In this document: in pieces, positions 1 to 14,700 of the stretch
Layout of the letters: each line of letters opens with the position of its first letter
Position numbering within the stretch: position 1 is the first letter of the stretch
From: Aphis gossypii
Lineage: Eukaryota; Arthropoda; Insecta; Hemiptera; Aphididae
NCBI RefSeq assembly: GCF_020184175.1
Contig: NC_065531.1
Coordinates: 71,642,604 to 71,706,603 of the forward strand
Direction of reading: 5' to 3'
DNA length: 64,000 bases
Position numbers and translations under genes: made by a program
Notes under the pieces: model-generated
The model's database searches: none
Seen by the model: only the letters and a program-made list of their open reading frames with translations
Told to the model about the DNA's origin: nothing

Positions 1-1800
1 TCATGGCTGGAAAATAAAATCAAAGCCGTTATAGAAATTTATATCGATTGATTGATTAATGAATATTGATTGGATATATAGTTAAATAACGATATAAACG
101 CACATTTTATTGTATTTTTTTTTTATAAATCTATTATATAATATATGTATTCCATTTATGTATGTATTGTTTATGATTCATTGTGGAGGGATACTTTTAC
201 TGGTTTCAGAACGATTGAATGAGTTTTGTGTAAAAAGTAATTTTATATAATTGAATCTTTAATTCAATATCTTTAATACTATATGATTGTGGTTTTGATA
301 GTAAATTTTATCAGGTTTGCATTTTATGGAGTCAAATAAAAACAATTCTCGGTGATTTTTAAAATAAAAGGAGAAAAAATACAAAACAACAGAAATACCA
401 GTTTTCAAATGTTTACAAATTGGATATTTTAATGAAAAATAACAGTTTTCCATTTAACGGTTTCAATTATTTTTATGTACTTAAAAAAGATATACGCAAA
501 GATATTTTTTAAATATCAAGCTATTGTTATCATGAATCTTTTCACACTGTTCTATTTAACGTCAGTAATGACTTATAAATTATAATATTTGATAACAATA
601 ATGTATAATATAATATTATAGTATATGAAATTTTTTTTAGAGAATGTTAAAATATAGATAGGTACTTAATGAAAAACTTCTTTAACCAATTTTATAACAG
701 AACGTCTTCCCCGGATTCTACAACAATGATTTATGAATCTTTTATAGTGTTGTGCAACGTGCGTTTATGTTTATTTCAATTGTGTAATCATGCTACATAA
801 TTAATTTATATATTGTGTTAAACATTGTATTTCATAGATTTTTATGCCACGTAGATCAAATTGATTTACATATACAATGATTTTATTTTTAAAAAACTAT
901 TAACCAGATAACTATTACAAGGATGGAAAACAACTACTGCACGATTAAATAAATCAGAGGTTGTCGGAAACAAAGTAGGTATTATTTTTAACAAAAAATC
1001 TATTGCATTATATAAATTCAATTTTTAAATTCACCTTAGAATAATTATAATAGTGTATAACGTACCTAGGTCTTGTTTTTCATTTATTAATTTTATTTAC
1101 AGAAGTTATTTAGGTTTATTTATATTTTTTTAATAGTTCCAACAATTAAATATTTTTAATATTAATTTTTAAATTTCAGTTGATTTATTGATTGGTGGTT
1201 GAAAAAAAATTATTTAAAAAAAACTAATTGAATAATCTATTAATATTAAATGCTTTAAAGTCCAATATGGTGTAAATCATAAAAAATTTAAAGAAATCTT
1301 ACCTTAAGTATTTGTATGGAAATTGAATGTGGTTCAAAAACTTAATAAGAAACAGCTACATATATTTATGCAATTCTTTTATACGACAGAACACTTAATA
1401 GTTAACACCACTATAATAGTTCCGTACGTCACGATTTACGAATAAAATGATGTGCTACCTTGGAGTCAGTTAGGTCATTTTGAAGATGATAATGTACTTT
1501 TGAACAATATTGTGTAGGTACACGATTAATGCGCCATGCTGTATTATTTATTTTGTATTTACCATTAATCATAATACTAATTCCCTATCTGCTTGCTATT
1601 ATACCACTCGCACTTCTATTATAATTAATTGTATACAATAACTTGAAGTGAATAAAAGTGCATTAAAAAAACAAGTAAACAGGAGTGTGTTTTCAACTAT
1701 ACCTAATAATTGTTAAATTTGATTATTTGAGGTGAAAATAAATCATTTCGGTTAGTATAAAAAAATAATCTAACAAAATAATTTACGTATGTACTTATAA
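1..1800. other. AT-rich non-coding stretch
   Basis: Very AT-rich sequence with many stops in every frame. I see no protein similarity, splice-bounded exon or clear repeat. The one short open frame, at 259-453, has low-complexity composition and no homolog that I recognise. Confidence 0.6.
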
Positions 1801-1804
1801 CAAA

Positions 1805-1990
1805 ACTAACAGTTCCGGATTTCTCGGAGTAACTCGACGTCGGTTCTTCCTTTGCACGCCGACTGCCGTTATGTGAACGCGACTTCCGTACGTCTCATAT
1901 TGTACGCGGTTATAGCAAAACTGCGTGTTCAGTTGAACGACCTTCATGCACACAACCTGTTTCCATTAGCCTACTCCCCACTTTGATGAT
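1805..1990. promoter_or_regulatory. CpG-rich island, possible promoter or untranslated exon
   Basis: A sharply bounded patch, much richer in GC and CpG than its surroundings, with many CG dinucleotides between 1816 and 1915. On the plus strand TTCAGTTG near 1930 matches the arthropod initiator consensus (TCAGTT). No downstream promoter element is obvious and no long reading frame crosses the patch. It resembles the GC-rich patch at 28.7-29.4 kb, so a promoter or 5' UTR of a gene outside the window is plausible. The direction cannot be fixed from the sequence. Confidence 0.25.
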
Positions 1991-1999
1991 CCTATGTTT

Positions 2000-4900
2000 G
2001 AAAATATAAAAATATGTCAACAGGGTCTAAATTGCACGTAGGTATAATAAATAAAAAAAATATATACAATTTTTTATTTTGTTTATTGATTTGTCTTGTT
2101 TTGTTTTTGTTTTCAATAAGTTTTTTATATGACAACCCATAACAAAAAATAAAAAATAAACTTTTAAAAAGTAACTTAAAAGTTAAAAGTATACATAAAT
2201 GGTATGGAGATGTATGTAGTTAAGATTTTTTTTTTTTTTATTTATTATTAATAGTAATTAACTATTACGTATAAAAGTGTATAAACTATAACGAACACAA
2301 GCCATTAAGTTATGATTGAGTTTATTTTACCTATAAATAAAATTACGCACGGTCGAAAATAAAATAAAACCAGAATAATTGAACTCTGTACGATTCGATG
2401 TAGACCGTTATAGTTCATATTATACATCAGTACATCACTATATAATACGAGTGTTTATACTGCAAATTTGAACGAAATAAACAATTGTTTAAATATGTTA
2501 AATACTAAACAAGATATTGCAAAAGATTCTGATCGTGTATAGACAGTAGACACAATATCATTTTGTTGTTATCTTATTTAAATGAAATTCGTTGGTTGAT
2601 AAGAATCTCTAGAATGCGAGGAATTCAATTATTGTCTTATTACCGTATAGTTTATTTACAGTTCAAGAATGGGTTTGTAATTTAATAATGATCCAAGTTA
2701 CGGGATTGTAGTGTATAATTCAATAAATTTACCCAAGGAAGAATATTATATAGATATCGTATATGCTTAGATATTATATTCAATACAATATACGTAAAAA
2801 GCAACAGGAAAAATAAAAGATTTTTATTTAATATGTAAATAATGAATGATAATGTAGATACCTACAGTATTACAGTTACAGTATGCCTGTATAATATTTC
2901 ATAATCATTTTTTTTTTTTTTTTAACTCGGCCAACACATCCTCATTGTGATACACATCATTGTTAAGACCACTTATCTCAGACTTGTCGTGAATATATTT
3001 TGGTATGTCTATCCTCGGTATGATATATTTATAACGTTACCTTATGTGTTATACGACGTTTTGTAATATTAAATGCTAATTCTGAGCGTCTATCCGTTTG
3101 GCGTGTATAACACATTTACATAAATATTTTAATCTTGTTCTATTTTGAAAAAAAGTTTTACAGATCATAGTTTGTAGCAAAAATATGTGATGTAATATTA
3201 TAGCTAATACGTGTAATCGAACGTTCATAATATGAGTAAAACTATGTAAGAATTATATTCATATATTATACACCTATCTCAACAGGATGCTAACATTTAT
3301 AATTTATATAATATATATGTATAAAAATATTATGTAATGAGGAAATTAAATGATTTGTTTGACCCTAATCATTATATTTGTATAAGCTACCGGTTACCAA
3401 TTAGTTAGTATTTTTTTTAAGGGTCCTCGTTGATTGCTTGTTCACCAAAGAAACAATCGTTAAAATATTCTGATAAAATAAACTAGTTGCATCAGCCAGT
3501 CGTAGTACTATTAAATTTTACCAATAATTGAGTATTCGTCACTAAAATGATTTAACTATATTGCAGATGAAAACTGATTAACATTTTAAAATTTATTAAC
3601 CATTAATAGGTACATCGTTTAATATAATTTTACTTACATAAAATTATATAAACTTTAAAACATCTCAATATATCACTATTATAGTCTATAAAAGCATTAA
3701 TTTTGTTTAAATTATATTTTTTAAAACAAATTATAGAACTTATTAAAACGTATGTTATCTTTGACATAAACCATTAATTTATGTTTTATTATATAACCAA
3801 TGGAACTATAATAAAATAGGTATATAATGTTATTCAGTTTTGGTTAACTGATAATGATTAGTAATTTTATAATCTTATATAAAAAAAAAAGGTAATGTAA
3901 TTCCAAGTAATCTTGTATATAATTAGTAAATATACTCATATTACCTCACTTAAAGAGATCATAGCACATTAAATTATGCAATTGGCGTTAATCTCATTCC
4001 ATTGTTTCTAATGTTACAATGTCTAAAAGCAGAAAAAAGTTTCAAAAATATAATATCATTAATCATTATTATGTAAAATTAATTCGATAAAAATAATCAA
4101 AATTAATAGTGTAAGCACCTAGATTAATTTTTAAATTTTTCAAAAATATATATTTAGTTTGTAATATCTAATAATAAGCACTTAATAAAGTTTTAAAATT
4201 GGATTAAGCGTACAGAAAATATTAAAAGAAAAAAAGAAAAGAAATAAAAGGTAGTACCTATGAAATTTTGATGCAGTTTATTTTTCAATATTTTTTAATG
4301 TAAGAATTGGTAATACATGTGATTTTTTCATTGGTTATGGGCTATAGTATATCAGCTAATGTCCAGATAAGATCATCTACAACTATAACGTATTATATAG
4401 CATTGTAATAATGTAGTACTACAACAATTAGTAGATTGATAGAACTTAAAAATTGAGAAAGTCACTTTGTTGTATTTTAAGTTTCAAATGTAAATTGTGA
4501 TTGAAAAGTTTATGTACTGATTTGGATGTGTATTTATTGTATTTTTAATAATATATTTCTAAGTAATTAAACCTATATATTTAAAACACCTACCTCAAAT
4601 AGTGATTGGTTATAGATTTAAGATAATATGTTAGTTTGGAAAATATTAAATAGCTTGCATTAGTTGTCCGGTAATAGTTGCGAATTGATTTTAGTGTTAT
4701 AGGAACACTCTACAAAATTCTGGTCAAGTATACTCTACTGATCTATACTTAAAAGTTAAAACAGTACCTATAAATACTAGTTAACTATACTAAATTAACT
4801 ATTTTATAAATAAATTGCATCAGTGTCCATGTATAGTACCGTTTGATGAGGAAAGTAGTACTATATGGAAAGTAATATTAGTTGGAAAGTAATATTATTA

Positions 4901-7370
4901 TTGTGGTTCCCACCTCAGTGGTGATATCACAAACAGAAAACAAGTACCGTTACTATATACGATATTATAAATAATAATAGTATTTAGGATTATTGTATTA
5001 TTATTATGTAATATGATACCAACATTTAAATAATTATTTAGTAAATTATATAATTTTAAAAAGTTATATTTTTATTAGAGAAAATCTGTAAGTTACCGGA
5101 AGGGGGGATGGAGCCTTAACCTTACCAGTTTAGGTTTTAACATGATGTAGGGTGTAGCCTCTTGATCCTTGGGTATTAACCAATTGGTTATTTTTTATCG
5201 CCCGCACCCCTAATTTATGTACAATAATTATTATTTAGCACTTCATAATAGTATTTTATTAGTTGATGTTAACTTATAAGTCAATACCAACGTGTTTTAC
5301 AACAGCATAAATAGGTTTATAGAAAACGGAATAAAATTAAACTAAAACAATTTGTTTTCGTTTATTTATTCCCGATTTTTAAGAAAAGCGTAGAGAAGTT
5401 TTTACTTATGAAGTTGAAGATCAAATAATTTTTACTCCCATGAGGAGTGTCTTTAGAGTTTCAGACACGCACATAAAAAATTAACTGCATCATTGTTGTA
5501 TCAGTACATTTGCGTAGGTACTGCTCAGAATCTAAAATAAACCTACTTAATCAATTTTCATAATAGTTCATCTATAGATAAAATAAATAATTTTTTTTTT
5601 TTTTTATCGATGTATCTAATATAAATATTATACAGTCATAAGTTACAACGCAATTTAACGTTTACTATTGTTTTACAGTTATTGTAATTAACCGGTATAT
5701 ACCTACATAAATAGAATTACATTATTTTATTTTCCAGGGTACGTGTTATGTACCTATCTTTTTGTTTGTTGAGTTTTCTCGTTTTATAATCAATGACAAT
5801 CAACTGCATGACCGGCAATACTACATGGAATGATTATTTGTATGTCATTATATATAACAAGTATTAGCATGTTTTCAATGAATTCACTGGGCGTGACGGA
5901 CATACGTACACATTGTTATTATAATAGTTGTCCATCATAAATCCCAAACAGTTATTATGCATTTATTTATTTTTAGTATACCCTAATTTACTCTGTTTAA
6001 CGATAGGTACATAATATATGACATTGAAATAATATTCTTTCCGAAAAAAAAGAAGAATTTATCCAAGGAAATAGAAGAAACAATCCAGATAAATGCTAGT
6101 TAGTCTAAATGTAGATGTATTATTTTTATAATTCATCACTAAAAAAGTTGTGTAAATTATTTCATATTACATATTAAATAATAAATTCTTCTCATACCAG
6201 AATTTTGTTTTTTCGGTTAATACTGATTCAAACACCTAGTAGTTATCATCCACGTTATTTTAGCACTTACAACGCAATTATATACAGTTGATTATATTTT
6301 ATATCATACAGGTAATATATGAATTTGAATTTATATTTATATGCAAAATACAAAATCTCAATACGCTTGTTGTATTTTATCTATCTAACCGTCCTAAAAA
6401 AGTTGTCACGAACTACAGTTATAATATATTATTACAGTTATAGGTTAATTAATCCTGTATAAGTTATTATTAGTTAAGTGTTACTGTATATTTTTTAACA
6501 TCTCGCTAATTATTATCTTTGCAATTTTTTTCTTGAAGATAATTAATATCTAAAATGAAAACGTTATACCACGTAACACCTTGCAATCTAGTAGTATTTT
6601 AAAGAAAATAATGTTGTCTCGTGGATTTTTAGAGAAACTTGGAAATCTCACACGCTCGTAGAATGTGTTTATCCTTACATGTCTATTAAGTAATTAGTGT
6701 AGTGCATTTGTATTAAAATACTGTTGTTTCACTAGAATTTTTTTTACCATTATTTCTAATAATATTAAAATTAAATTGCATTTCCTTCCATTAAAACATT
6801 AATTTTAATACAAGGTTGACATCTATAATTAAAAATAAAATTGTTGATGCTCAGGTGCACATATAGGTACCAAATTTTCTACTGTTCAATAATGGAATAC
6901 CAAGGCTTAACATATAAGCTTTGACAAGAACTATTGTCATTGGATAAAATTTAAAATTATTAAAATACTTATTACTTACCTATTAAATAATTACACGACA
7001 AACCGAATGTCAATATGTAATTTTTTTCGCTAATTCTCTTTCCTGGTTGTTTAATATTGTAATATATAACAACTTATACATATTTAATAACGTTTTTGTA
7101 CGATATAAATTACACTAATTAAATCAAGCAGGTTGCAAGTGAATGTTGGTCTGCTATAAAGTAATTTTTGAGTGGGTTAAAGTGTGACGGATCATGAATA
7201 TGTATACACGAAACACGATTATTAATTAGCATTGAAGATCTGTCAGCCTAAATTACTAATTGTATTTTATAATATGTTTTTTAATATTGCTATTTATGTA
7301 ATTTATTTTACTATTAGTATTACGATGTATTACAATAATGGTATTTTTAGTATGCAAAGTGTCAAAATTT
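2000..7370. other. AT-rich non-coding stretch
   Basis: No recognisable gene. It contains homopolymer T runs (for example about 2228-2240, 2909-2923 and 5590-5606) and one compositionally odd patch at about 5096-5215 that is richer in GC and reads like a fragment of a dispersed repeat. I found no partner copy for that patch in the window. Confidence 0.5.
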
Positions 7371-7746
7371 GAACTTAAAGTTCTTATAAAAAAATGTGTG
7401 TTTACATGTCTTTAATATTTATAAATGGCCATAGTTATAACTTATGAGGAACCATGTAATGAAAGCTCAAAGTATAGCCTCAAAAATATTTTTACGTACA
7501 ATAATTGGAAAAAAAATTAAATCAAAATCAAAAAATATTCTCATATTTATAAAATAGATTAAAAAGAGTCAAAATATTTTGGAAATTAAATTTAAACTTA
7601 AAGTAAAATATCATAAACCACCCTCAAATTTTAAGTTCAGATCATTTTTTTTTAAACTACTTATTGTATATATAAACAAATTAAAAACACCCACACAGTA
7701 TAATTATAAAAATCGATTTATTCATCACCCTACCTAGAATCTAAAA
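7371..7746 (+). repeat. Dispersed repeat family A, copy 1
   Basis: Shares two anchors with the stretch at 24900-25453: CTTATGAGGAACCATGTA at 7441-7458 (there CTTATGAGGAATCATGTA), and an end of the form TTCATC-(about 10 nt)-AGAATCTAAAA at 7721-7746. The part between is AT-rich and diverged. The closing motif also appears inverted at 45090-45113. This looks like an old non-coding interspersed element, probably non-autonomous. No reading frame is visible, so the class cannot be given. Confidence 0.45.
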
Positions 7747-7749
7747 TTG

Positions 7750-10700
7750 GCTTTACAATATTTCTTATAAGTATTCATCTAGTCTAGATAAATAAAGAAA
7801 TACTTTTTAAGAAAAATAAGAAAGTATTTTTATTTTAGTAGATTTAGTTATTTACTTAAGTAAGATAAATGCATAATAACGGATATGAGTCAGAAAAACT
7901 CAGAAGTGATAGGAAGTATTTTTTTGAATTGGTTAGATTGTAATTCTATCACTTTCAAATTTGTTTTATAAAAACGCAATAGTCAGCTCTAGTATATTTT
8001 GGTATTTAATCTTTACGCTGAAAGGTTAAACCACAAATATTTCATAATCATTTATTTATATAATATAAATTATAATAGCTTGTATTTACGCCTTAACTTA
8101 TCTATGTATTTATTATCAGAACTATCTAGTAATACATCATAATTTATGTAATAATAACCATTAATTTTGGTTTGTTTGTAAACAACTGATATAAAATAAT
8201 ACTACCCTTATGGCTTATAGTATATACGCAGGCATTACGGGCAAATTTTATTAAAATAATACAACTTATTATCTCTCTCTCTCTTATAAATACACGAGTA
8301 AACAGCATAACAAATTTACATTGAACAAAAATCAATTATTTATGGTTAGCTTGAATATTGTACAGTGAACTGACTAATGATCAAATGTCGGTTTCGTACA
8401 AAAGTTTAATTTTTAAACAAAGAAAGTGTAATGATTTAAAAAAACTCATACAATTTTTAAAATTTGAAATATTGTATAACCATCATAAGACGACGTAGAT
8501 TCAAAGCTGTAATATTCTTACCTTTAGATTTTATTTGATAATTGACTTAAATATTATCTACAAATTATTCAACACATTATACACTCCATGTCTAATTTGT
8601 TTTGCTGAACACTTTTTGGAACTGGCTAATCGTGAGTAAATACTTTTCTCGATATAAATTAAAAGGAAGTCTTAATTTGTCCTTACGTTTGTTTGACATT
8701 TTTAAACTGTTGGACGTATGAGTAGGCATTTCATCAATTGCGGAAATCAGCATAATTACTTAATTTTAAATTTACATATGTGTAGTATTGTTGTAGTTAC
8801 TTGATCAGCTGTCTCTTGTCTTAGCGTAATAGTATTTAACTATACTAAATTAATTGTTGTTATTGTTACTTAAATTATAATATTATGTATGGGGTTTCAT
8901 AAGATAAAAACAAATATATACTGAACAAAGTTATTTCGCTGGACATTCTCTAGGATTTTATCAATACTTATATAGAAATGTCAAATTTAGTTCGAAATGT
9001 ACTTGCAGCGAAATAAAAAACTGTGCATTTTATGCACTTTAAAAATAATTTTGCAAATATATTATGTTCGAATTTTATCATTGATTTAACAAACGATTGT
9101 GGTTCGTGATTTAAGTTTCGAAACTACTTACTGAGGCCAATATTACCATCATGCAATATGTATGAATAAAACGATGAAGTTACTTATGGTTTGTCATCGT
9201 TTTGTAAGAAATATATTATCAAACATTTAAACGCATACCACGTACGATACAAAAATAGGTGCGTATTTAGTATTTACCATATATAATGATTGATATCAAT
9301 ACATTTTTTATGGTCTGTCGCCTGACGATAAAAAACCCACAGACCATAGGTATATATCAATATATATGTTTACTACACGTTCCTACATTGTACATATTAC
9401 GATTTATTCACGAACTTCTATTAAAAATTTACAGTTGACCGTAGGTAGTAAAATTCTATAAATTAATTTAAACTTCCGTCTTTGCCACTGATTGATTCGA
9501 CGGTAGAAAAATAAGTCCATGACCTCAAAACTACGGCACATCCCAAAAGTCTTCCATCCATTGTTTATTTATTCCCAAACGGCTAATGTCGAAAAAAAGA
9601 TAAAAATTAAATTAAAGCTCGAAGTCATATCGATACACCTAAATCTTAAAAAAAAAAAACAGTAGCTCATTAAAAACTTCATTGACAAATTTTCATCGAG
9701 TGAAATAATACATAATATGATAAGTGTATTTATAAAAAAATATTGGCTTGAAAATTTATTCAGTGTATAATTTTTTTTTATATATTCTTATATATAAATT
9801 AATTTTTTTTTAATTTAATATTATTTTAATAAAATTTAATTCACAATAATATATAATTTTTGTAATTTACTATTTACTTAGTATACATCATCACGTTTTT
9901 AACCACACCTATTTTGAGACAGTTTTAAGTGTGTATGAAATGAGAAAAAATTTGTAAAAACCGGAGCCGTTTGGGAATTTTTCTGTTCGTAAAACCTTTT
10001 TTAACAGGAGCCATTTGGAAATCGAACTTTTTATAAAACGGAAGGCGAACGGGTTACTTTCCAAAATTATACTTGTTTTGAATCTATAAACCTGAATTTA
10101 ATAATTGTTAAAATGTTAAACATAGAAGAAAACATTATTGTAGGATGTTAAATTTAAATGGTAACTGAAATTAATTGCAAATATATAACAATAAAATAAT
10201 AAATATAATAAAATATTATGTATCTAAAATAAACATTTTTGTAAAAAGTTTAATTTATTCATAATTTATATTACATGTGTACAGTTATAACTAAAGAGAC
10301 AAGGTAGGTACAGAAACTTTTTCAAATATTACTTATAATATTATATGTATATATAATATATACAATATACATATATTATACATGAAATAAACGATGAAGT
10401 ACCTACCAACTACCAATTTGTATTTTTAAGGAGCTTTAAATAGGCAACATTAAGGTTTTATTGAATATTGTTAGTGTTAAATGTGTGTAATGAGTGAATG
10501 AGAACTTTTAATATATCATTTTTATTTTTTGTATAATTTACAACTTATGAACATTACTATATATACTTACACTATTATTGAACAAAAACCTTAAAAACTA
10601 ACAATTGTTTACAGATTAATTGTTTAAAGTTTAATCACTATCTCCCTAAATAAAAAAAATTAAAATACATTATACATTTTCTTGTTTGTAATTAAAAATG

Positions 10701-11400
10701 GTAAAAATATAATCATTTTATTATGATTATTTTTTTTAATAGTATTGGTTTGCCGTATTACTATTATATGAATAGAAGTTTTATTAGTGGAGTCATGGCC
10801 CATGGTGCCGATAGAGATTATACCTCCTAATTTTTACAAAATCAAAAAAAGAGTTTTAAGTTTCAAAAAAATTTAAAATCAACAAACTTATACTTTATTA
10901 TCACGTATATATATTTTTAAACAAATACTATTTTAATGTTTCTAGTAATACATCTATACAATTCTACATTTTTAATGTTTAACACCTAATACACGATAAA
11001 CATATTATTATATATTTATAATAATAACAAAAAAAAAAAAAAATTATAATAATAATAAGGTCAAAATTAAATTAATTTTCTTAAATCTATATTGTTCAAC
11101 CAAACCAATATAAACAGTTCATTTATTTTAATACCTCGCGGTGAAATATTATAAAACATAACTAATGTATAACTATTTATAAGCATGTATGTATATATTT
11201 ATATATTTATATATTTATATATTTATGTATATTTACATGCATGTACAAAGATAGGTAACTTAAAGTTCAGATGTTTAAGTCTGTCATGATAAATAAATTA
11301 GGAAAATTGTATTTCATGTCTATAAGACAATATTATTAGTATTATACGAGTATTAAATTAATCGCTTGACCACTAATTATTAACAGTTTATGTATATATA
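7750..11400. other. AT-rich non-coding stretch 3' of the transporter gene
   Basis: No coding signal. It holds a (CT) run at 8273-8284 and a small hairpin at 9310-9348 (10-bp stem TATGGTCTGT / ACAGACCATA, 19-nt loop). At about 9961-10060 a short imperfect tandem duplication with a ~47-nt period has the shared core GGAGCC(G/A)TTTGG. An AT palindrome lies at about 10345-10385, and a run of TATATTTA-type units at 11190-11227. Confidence 0.5.
11190..11227. repeat. Short tandem repeat (8-nt unit, TATATTTA)
   Basis: Four to five consecutive copies of an 8-nt unit of the form ATATATTT, ending in a diverged copy with TATG. A simple-sequence microsatellite. Confidence 0.8.
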
Positions 11401-11412
11401 ATATACAATATT

Positions 11413-11418
11413 TTTATT
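11413..11418 (-). terminator. Candidate poly(A) signal of the transporter gene
   Basis: The minus strand reads AATAAA here, about 380 nt past the transporter stop codon. I found no closer canonical AATAAA on that strand; a CATAAA variant lies near 11470. In DNA this AT-rich the hexamer can occur by chance. Confidence 0.3.
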
Positions 11419-11796
11419 TGGAATCCGGTCAGTGAAATTGTCATTAAATCATCTATAGATGTTTCTATTTATGACTACAAGCATAAATATTACCTCCAGA
11501 CCTATAGGAAGTAAATGGAAATGTTTTCAAAGCAAATTGGTCCAAAAACTAATATTCTCCATACACAGGAAAACGATAATTATAAATGATGATGTTTGTT
11601 TTCAACTATGGCGATAGAAATTCATAAAAAAAAAAAATTGAAAATCAAATTAAAGACATTAAGTTACTAACTTTGAATAATTCTCACGGACGTCTTAACT
11701 TATGTACACATTATACACGATACGAATGAACGAAGTAGTGTCCTAATGACATTAGGAATAAAAAACACTCAATCATATTGTTAGTCATCAGGATTA

Positions 11797-14700
11797 TTAG
11801 CCTTTAGTAGTTCCTTCTTCCATTTGGAATGCTATGTTGTCCAATCCTAGACTTGAAAATTGCCCTGAACCTCTATGAGTCTGTGTTCGTCTATCTAATA
11901 TGGTTTTCAAGTCGAAGTCATGAGAGGATATCCTGAAGTCTAAACTATTTTTTTTCTTCAGCGTAGCAGATTTCTTTTCTTCATCTTTGATCTCTGCTTC
12001 TTTTTCTCTCTGTTCCTTTTTATGTTCATTGTACATCCATCTATTATAGATATATAAATATATATTAAAATATTTATGGTAAATAAATTTAAAAGTTAGG
12101 TTAAGACATTTTCAAATGAAATAATATTGATATAAGTATATCTAAAATAATTTAATTTTCAACAATTTAAATTTAAAAAAAATATTAATAAAATATTAAT
12201 TTTTAAAATATATTTTTATTGATAAAAACAATTAAAGACAAAAATATTATACTTACAAAAATATGAGAGCTGCAGGAGCAGTTAATGCACCACCGAGTAA
12301 GAAAAATGCTCCTGGAACTGTTTTCAGTGTAGCCTTGTAAACAGCGCTGTACATTGGTCCGTAAATTAAGGGTACTAGAGCTTCACATACGCCGAACAGC
12401 GAGTTAACTTTTCCTGAAAAAATTTGAGTGAGATTAGATACGGAAAAAACAATTTTAAACCGAATACATACCTAGTTCATCTGGTGGTACAAGTTTTGAA
12501 ATGATTGATCTCATGGCAATAAACGACGTGCCGTTTACGATGTCAACTAGTGGTGCTGTAAATATAATATATTTGTTATCGTGGATTACGTGGATTTGTT
12601 TTATAAACTTTTATAAATAAAAAAGAAATTTTTTGTTTTAATTTAACAATTGTTCAAGTATAAAATTTTACAGACTATGGTAAATAACTGATAATACTTA
12701 TTATTTCATTATTTTTATATGAGTACAATTTTTATTCTCCGAATAATATAATGTAATACTAATCGATTACAATACGCTTTATTCTTAAGATAATAAATTG
12801 TTTCTGTCTTACAAGTTTTTATCATAAAAAAATCATGGTCAATAATTCGAGTAACTCAACCAATACATAATGGTAATAAAAGTTATTGTGCTAACGTACA
12901 GTTTTTATACGATATTTATATTTTCAAGAGAATTATGAGTGTGTAAGTATTACAATCTAAAAATTAAAACATTATCGAATATTGAAATAAAAACAGAAAT
13001 ATTTATACTTTAAAGTTTGATAAGAAATCAATTCACCCTTATTTTAGCACTGATGAAGCTAAAAATATTCAGAATGAAAATTTAATATTATTTTAAGCGT
13101 TTGAAAGACAGACAACGAAATATTGGTGTGAGTGTATTCCAATTATTTTAAGCGTGTTTTAACAATTGATTTTTTAAAAACCAAAAAAAAAAAAGAAATA
13201 GTATACCTAATATATTTATACTCTTTATGTTGATAATAATTTTTTTACACGTATTTGAAATTATAATTTTGACGAAAATTTAAAAATGTGTAAATTATTT
13301 TGTAGTTACAAATTCATGGAAAAATTCTTATAAATTCTAAGTTTTGAAAATGTTATATAAATTTCCTCATAAGTAGAGCTCGGGTTTTAAAGCATAATAA
13401 GCAACTAAAAAAGTACACGATTGTTTTAAAAAATCAAAAAAGAAACATATTTATTTTTGAAAGAAACAAAAAAAAGAGACCAAAAATTAATATGAACTAG
13501 TTATAAAAATGAATAAAAATTTTTTTAAAATTAATTTAAATTAAAAAAATAATTAATTATCGTATACCATATATTTCCCGAGATTTTTAGTAGTGAAACT
13601 GACTCCATCCTTCGACAAAATATTTAACATTTAACATAAAAAACGAATTCTTTATATTCACTGAAGTGATCGGTGAATACTTCATATAAAAGGTTTCAAA
13701 TTACAACATTAAATCTAAAATTTTGGAATGGTCAATATCGATGTTATAGGCATACTGACCGTACAGGTACTGCATCGATAATCTAAACTTTTAATACATT
13801 TAATAAACAAACCGATAACGAAAACAATAATAATCCAATACAACTATTTAGTTCACATTCTGGGTTTTTACATTTCTTATTAATTCATCTTTTTTTATTA
13901 CAATAGCATAATAAACATATAAAAAATTCACAGCAGGAATAATTGAAAAAAATAAAAAATAAATTGGTTTATTTAAAATCAGAATAAACGAATTTATGTA
14001 TAAAAATTAGATTTTTTTTTCATATATATAAATTTGCATATATATATGAAATGATTATTATGCATATATAATTAAAGCATATGCTTTAATATCCAAGCCC
14101 TACTCAAGTTTTCCAAACTTAAACCTTAAAATATAAAAATATAAAAAATAATTTTTTTTTTTTTGAATGTCAAGTTCAAATTTCGACGACATTACTTATT
14201 TAAACGATAAATAACGATGGTAATTATTTTGAAATAATATCAAAACATTATTAGTGGGGACTTCAATCTTTTACGTATACTATATTATTATGAATTTCCC
14301 TACATGAAATTTATTCTAAGATATTATCTATTTAAACTATGGATTTATTTTAACTGTTTTTAGGTGTTTATAAAAATATGTAATTCAATTTTGAGTTTTA
14401 TAATTTGATATAATATAGTATAAATATTTATTATTATAATAAAATTATATCAACCTATTGTAATGCTAAAAATAAAATAAATGATTTTAATAGCTACCTA
14501 ACCTAACCTAACCTATATTGAAAAAATGTATTAGGTATGAAATATACTTAGTGGTATAGGATGACGAACCGTCTTCACTGAGAATCGTTTTTCGTATACA
14601 ATAATATGTCATCAAATTCAAAATTAATACTCCCATAATAGTGACCCACTCGACACCTATAGTACAGCAAAGCGTACTCACTCGCTTACTTTTTTTATTT

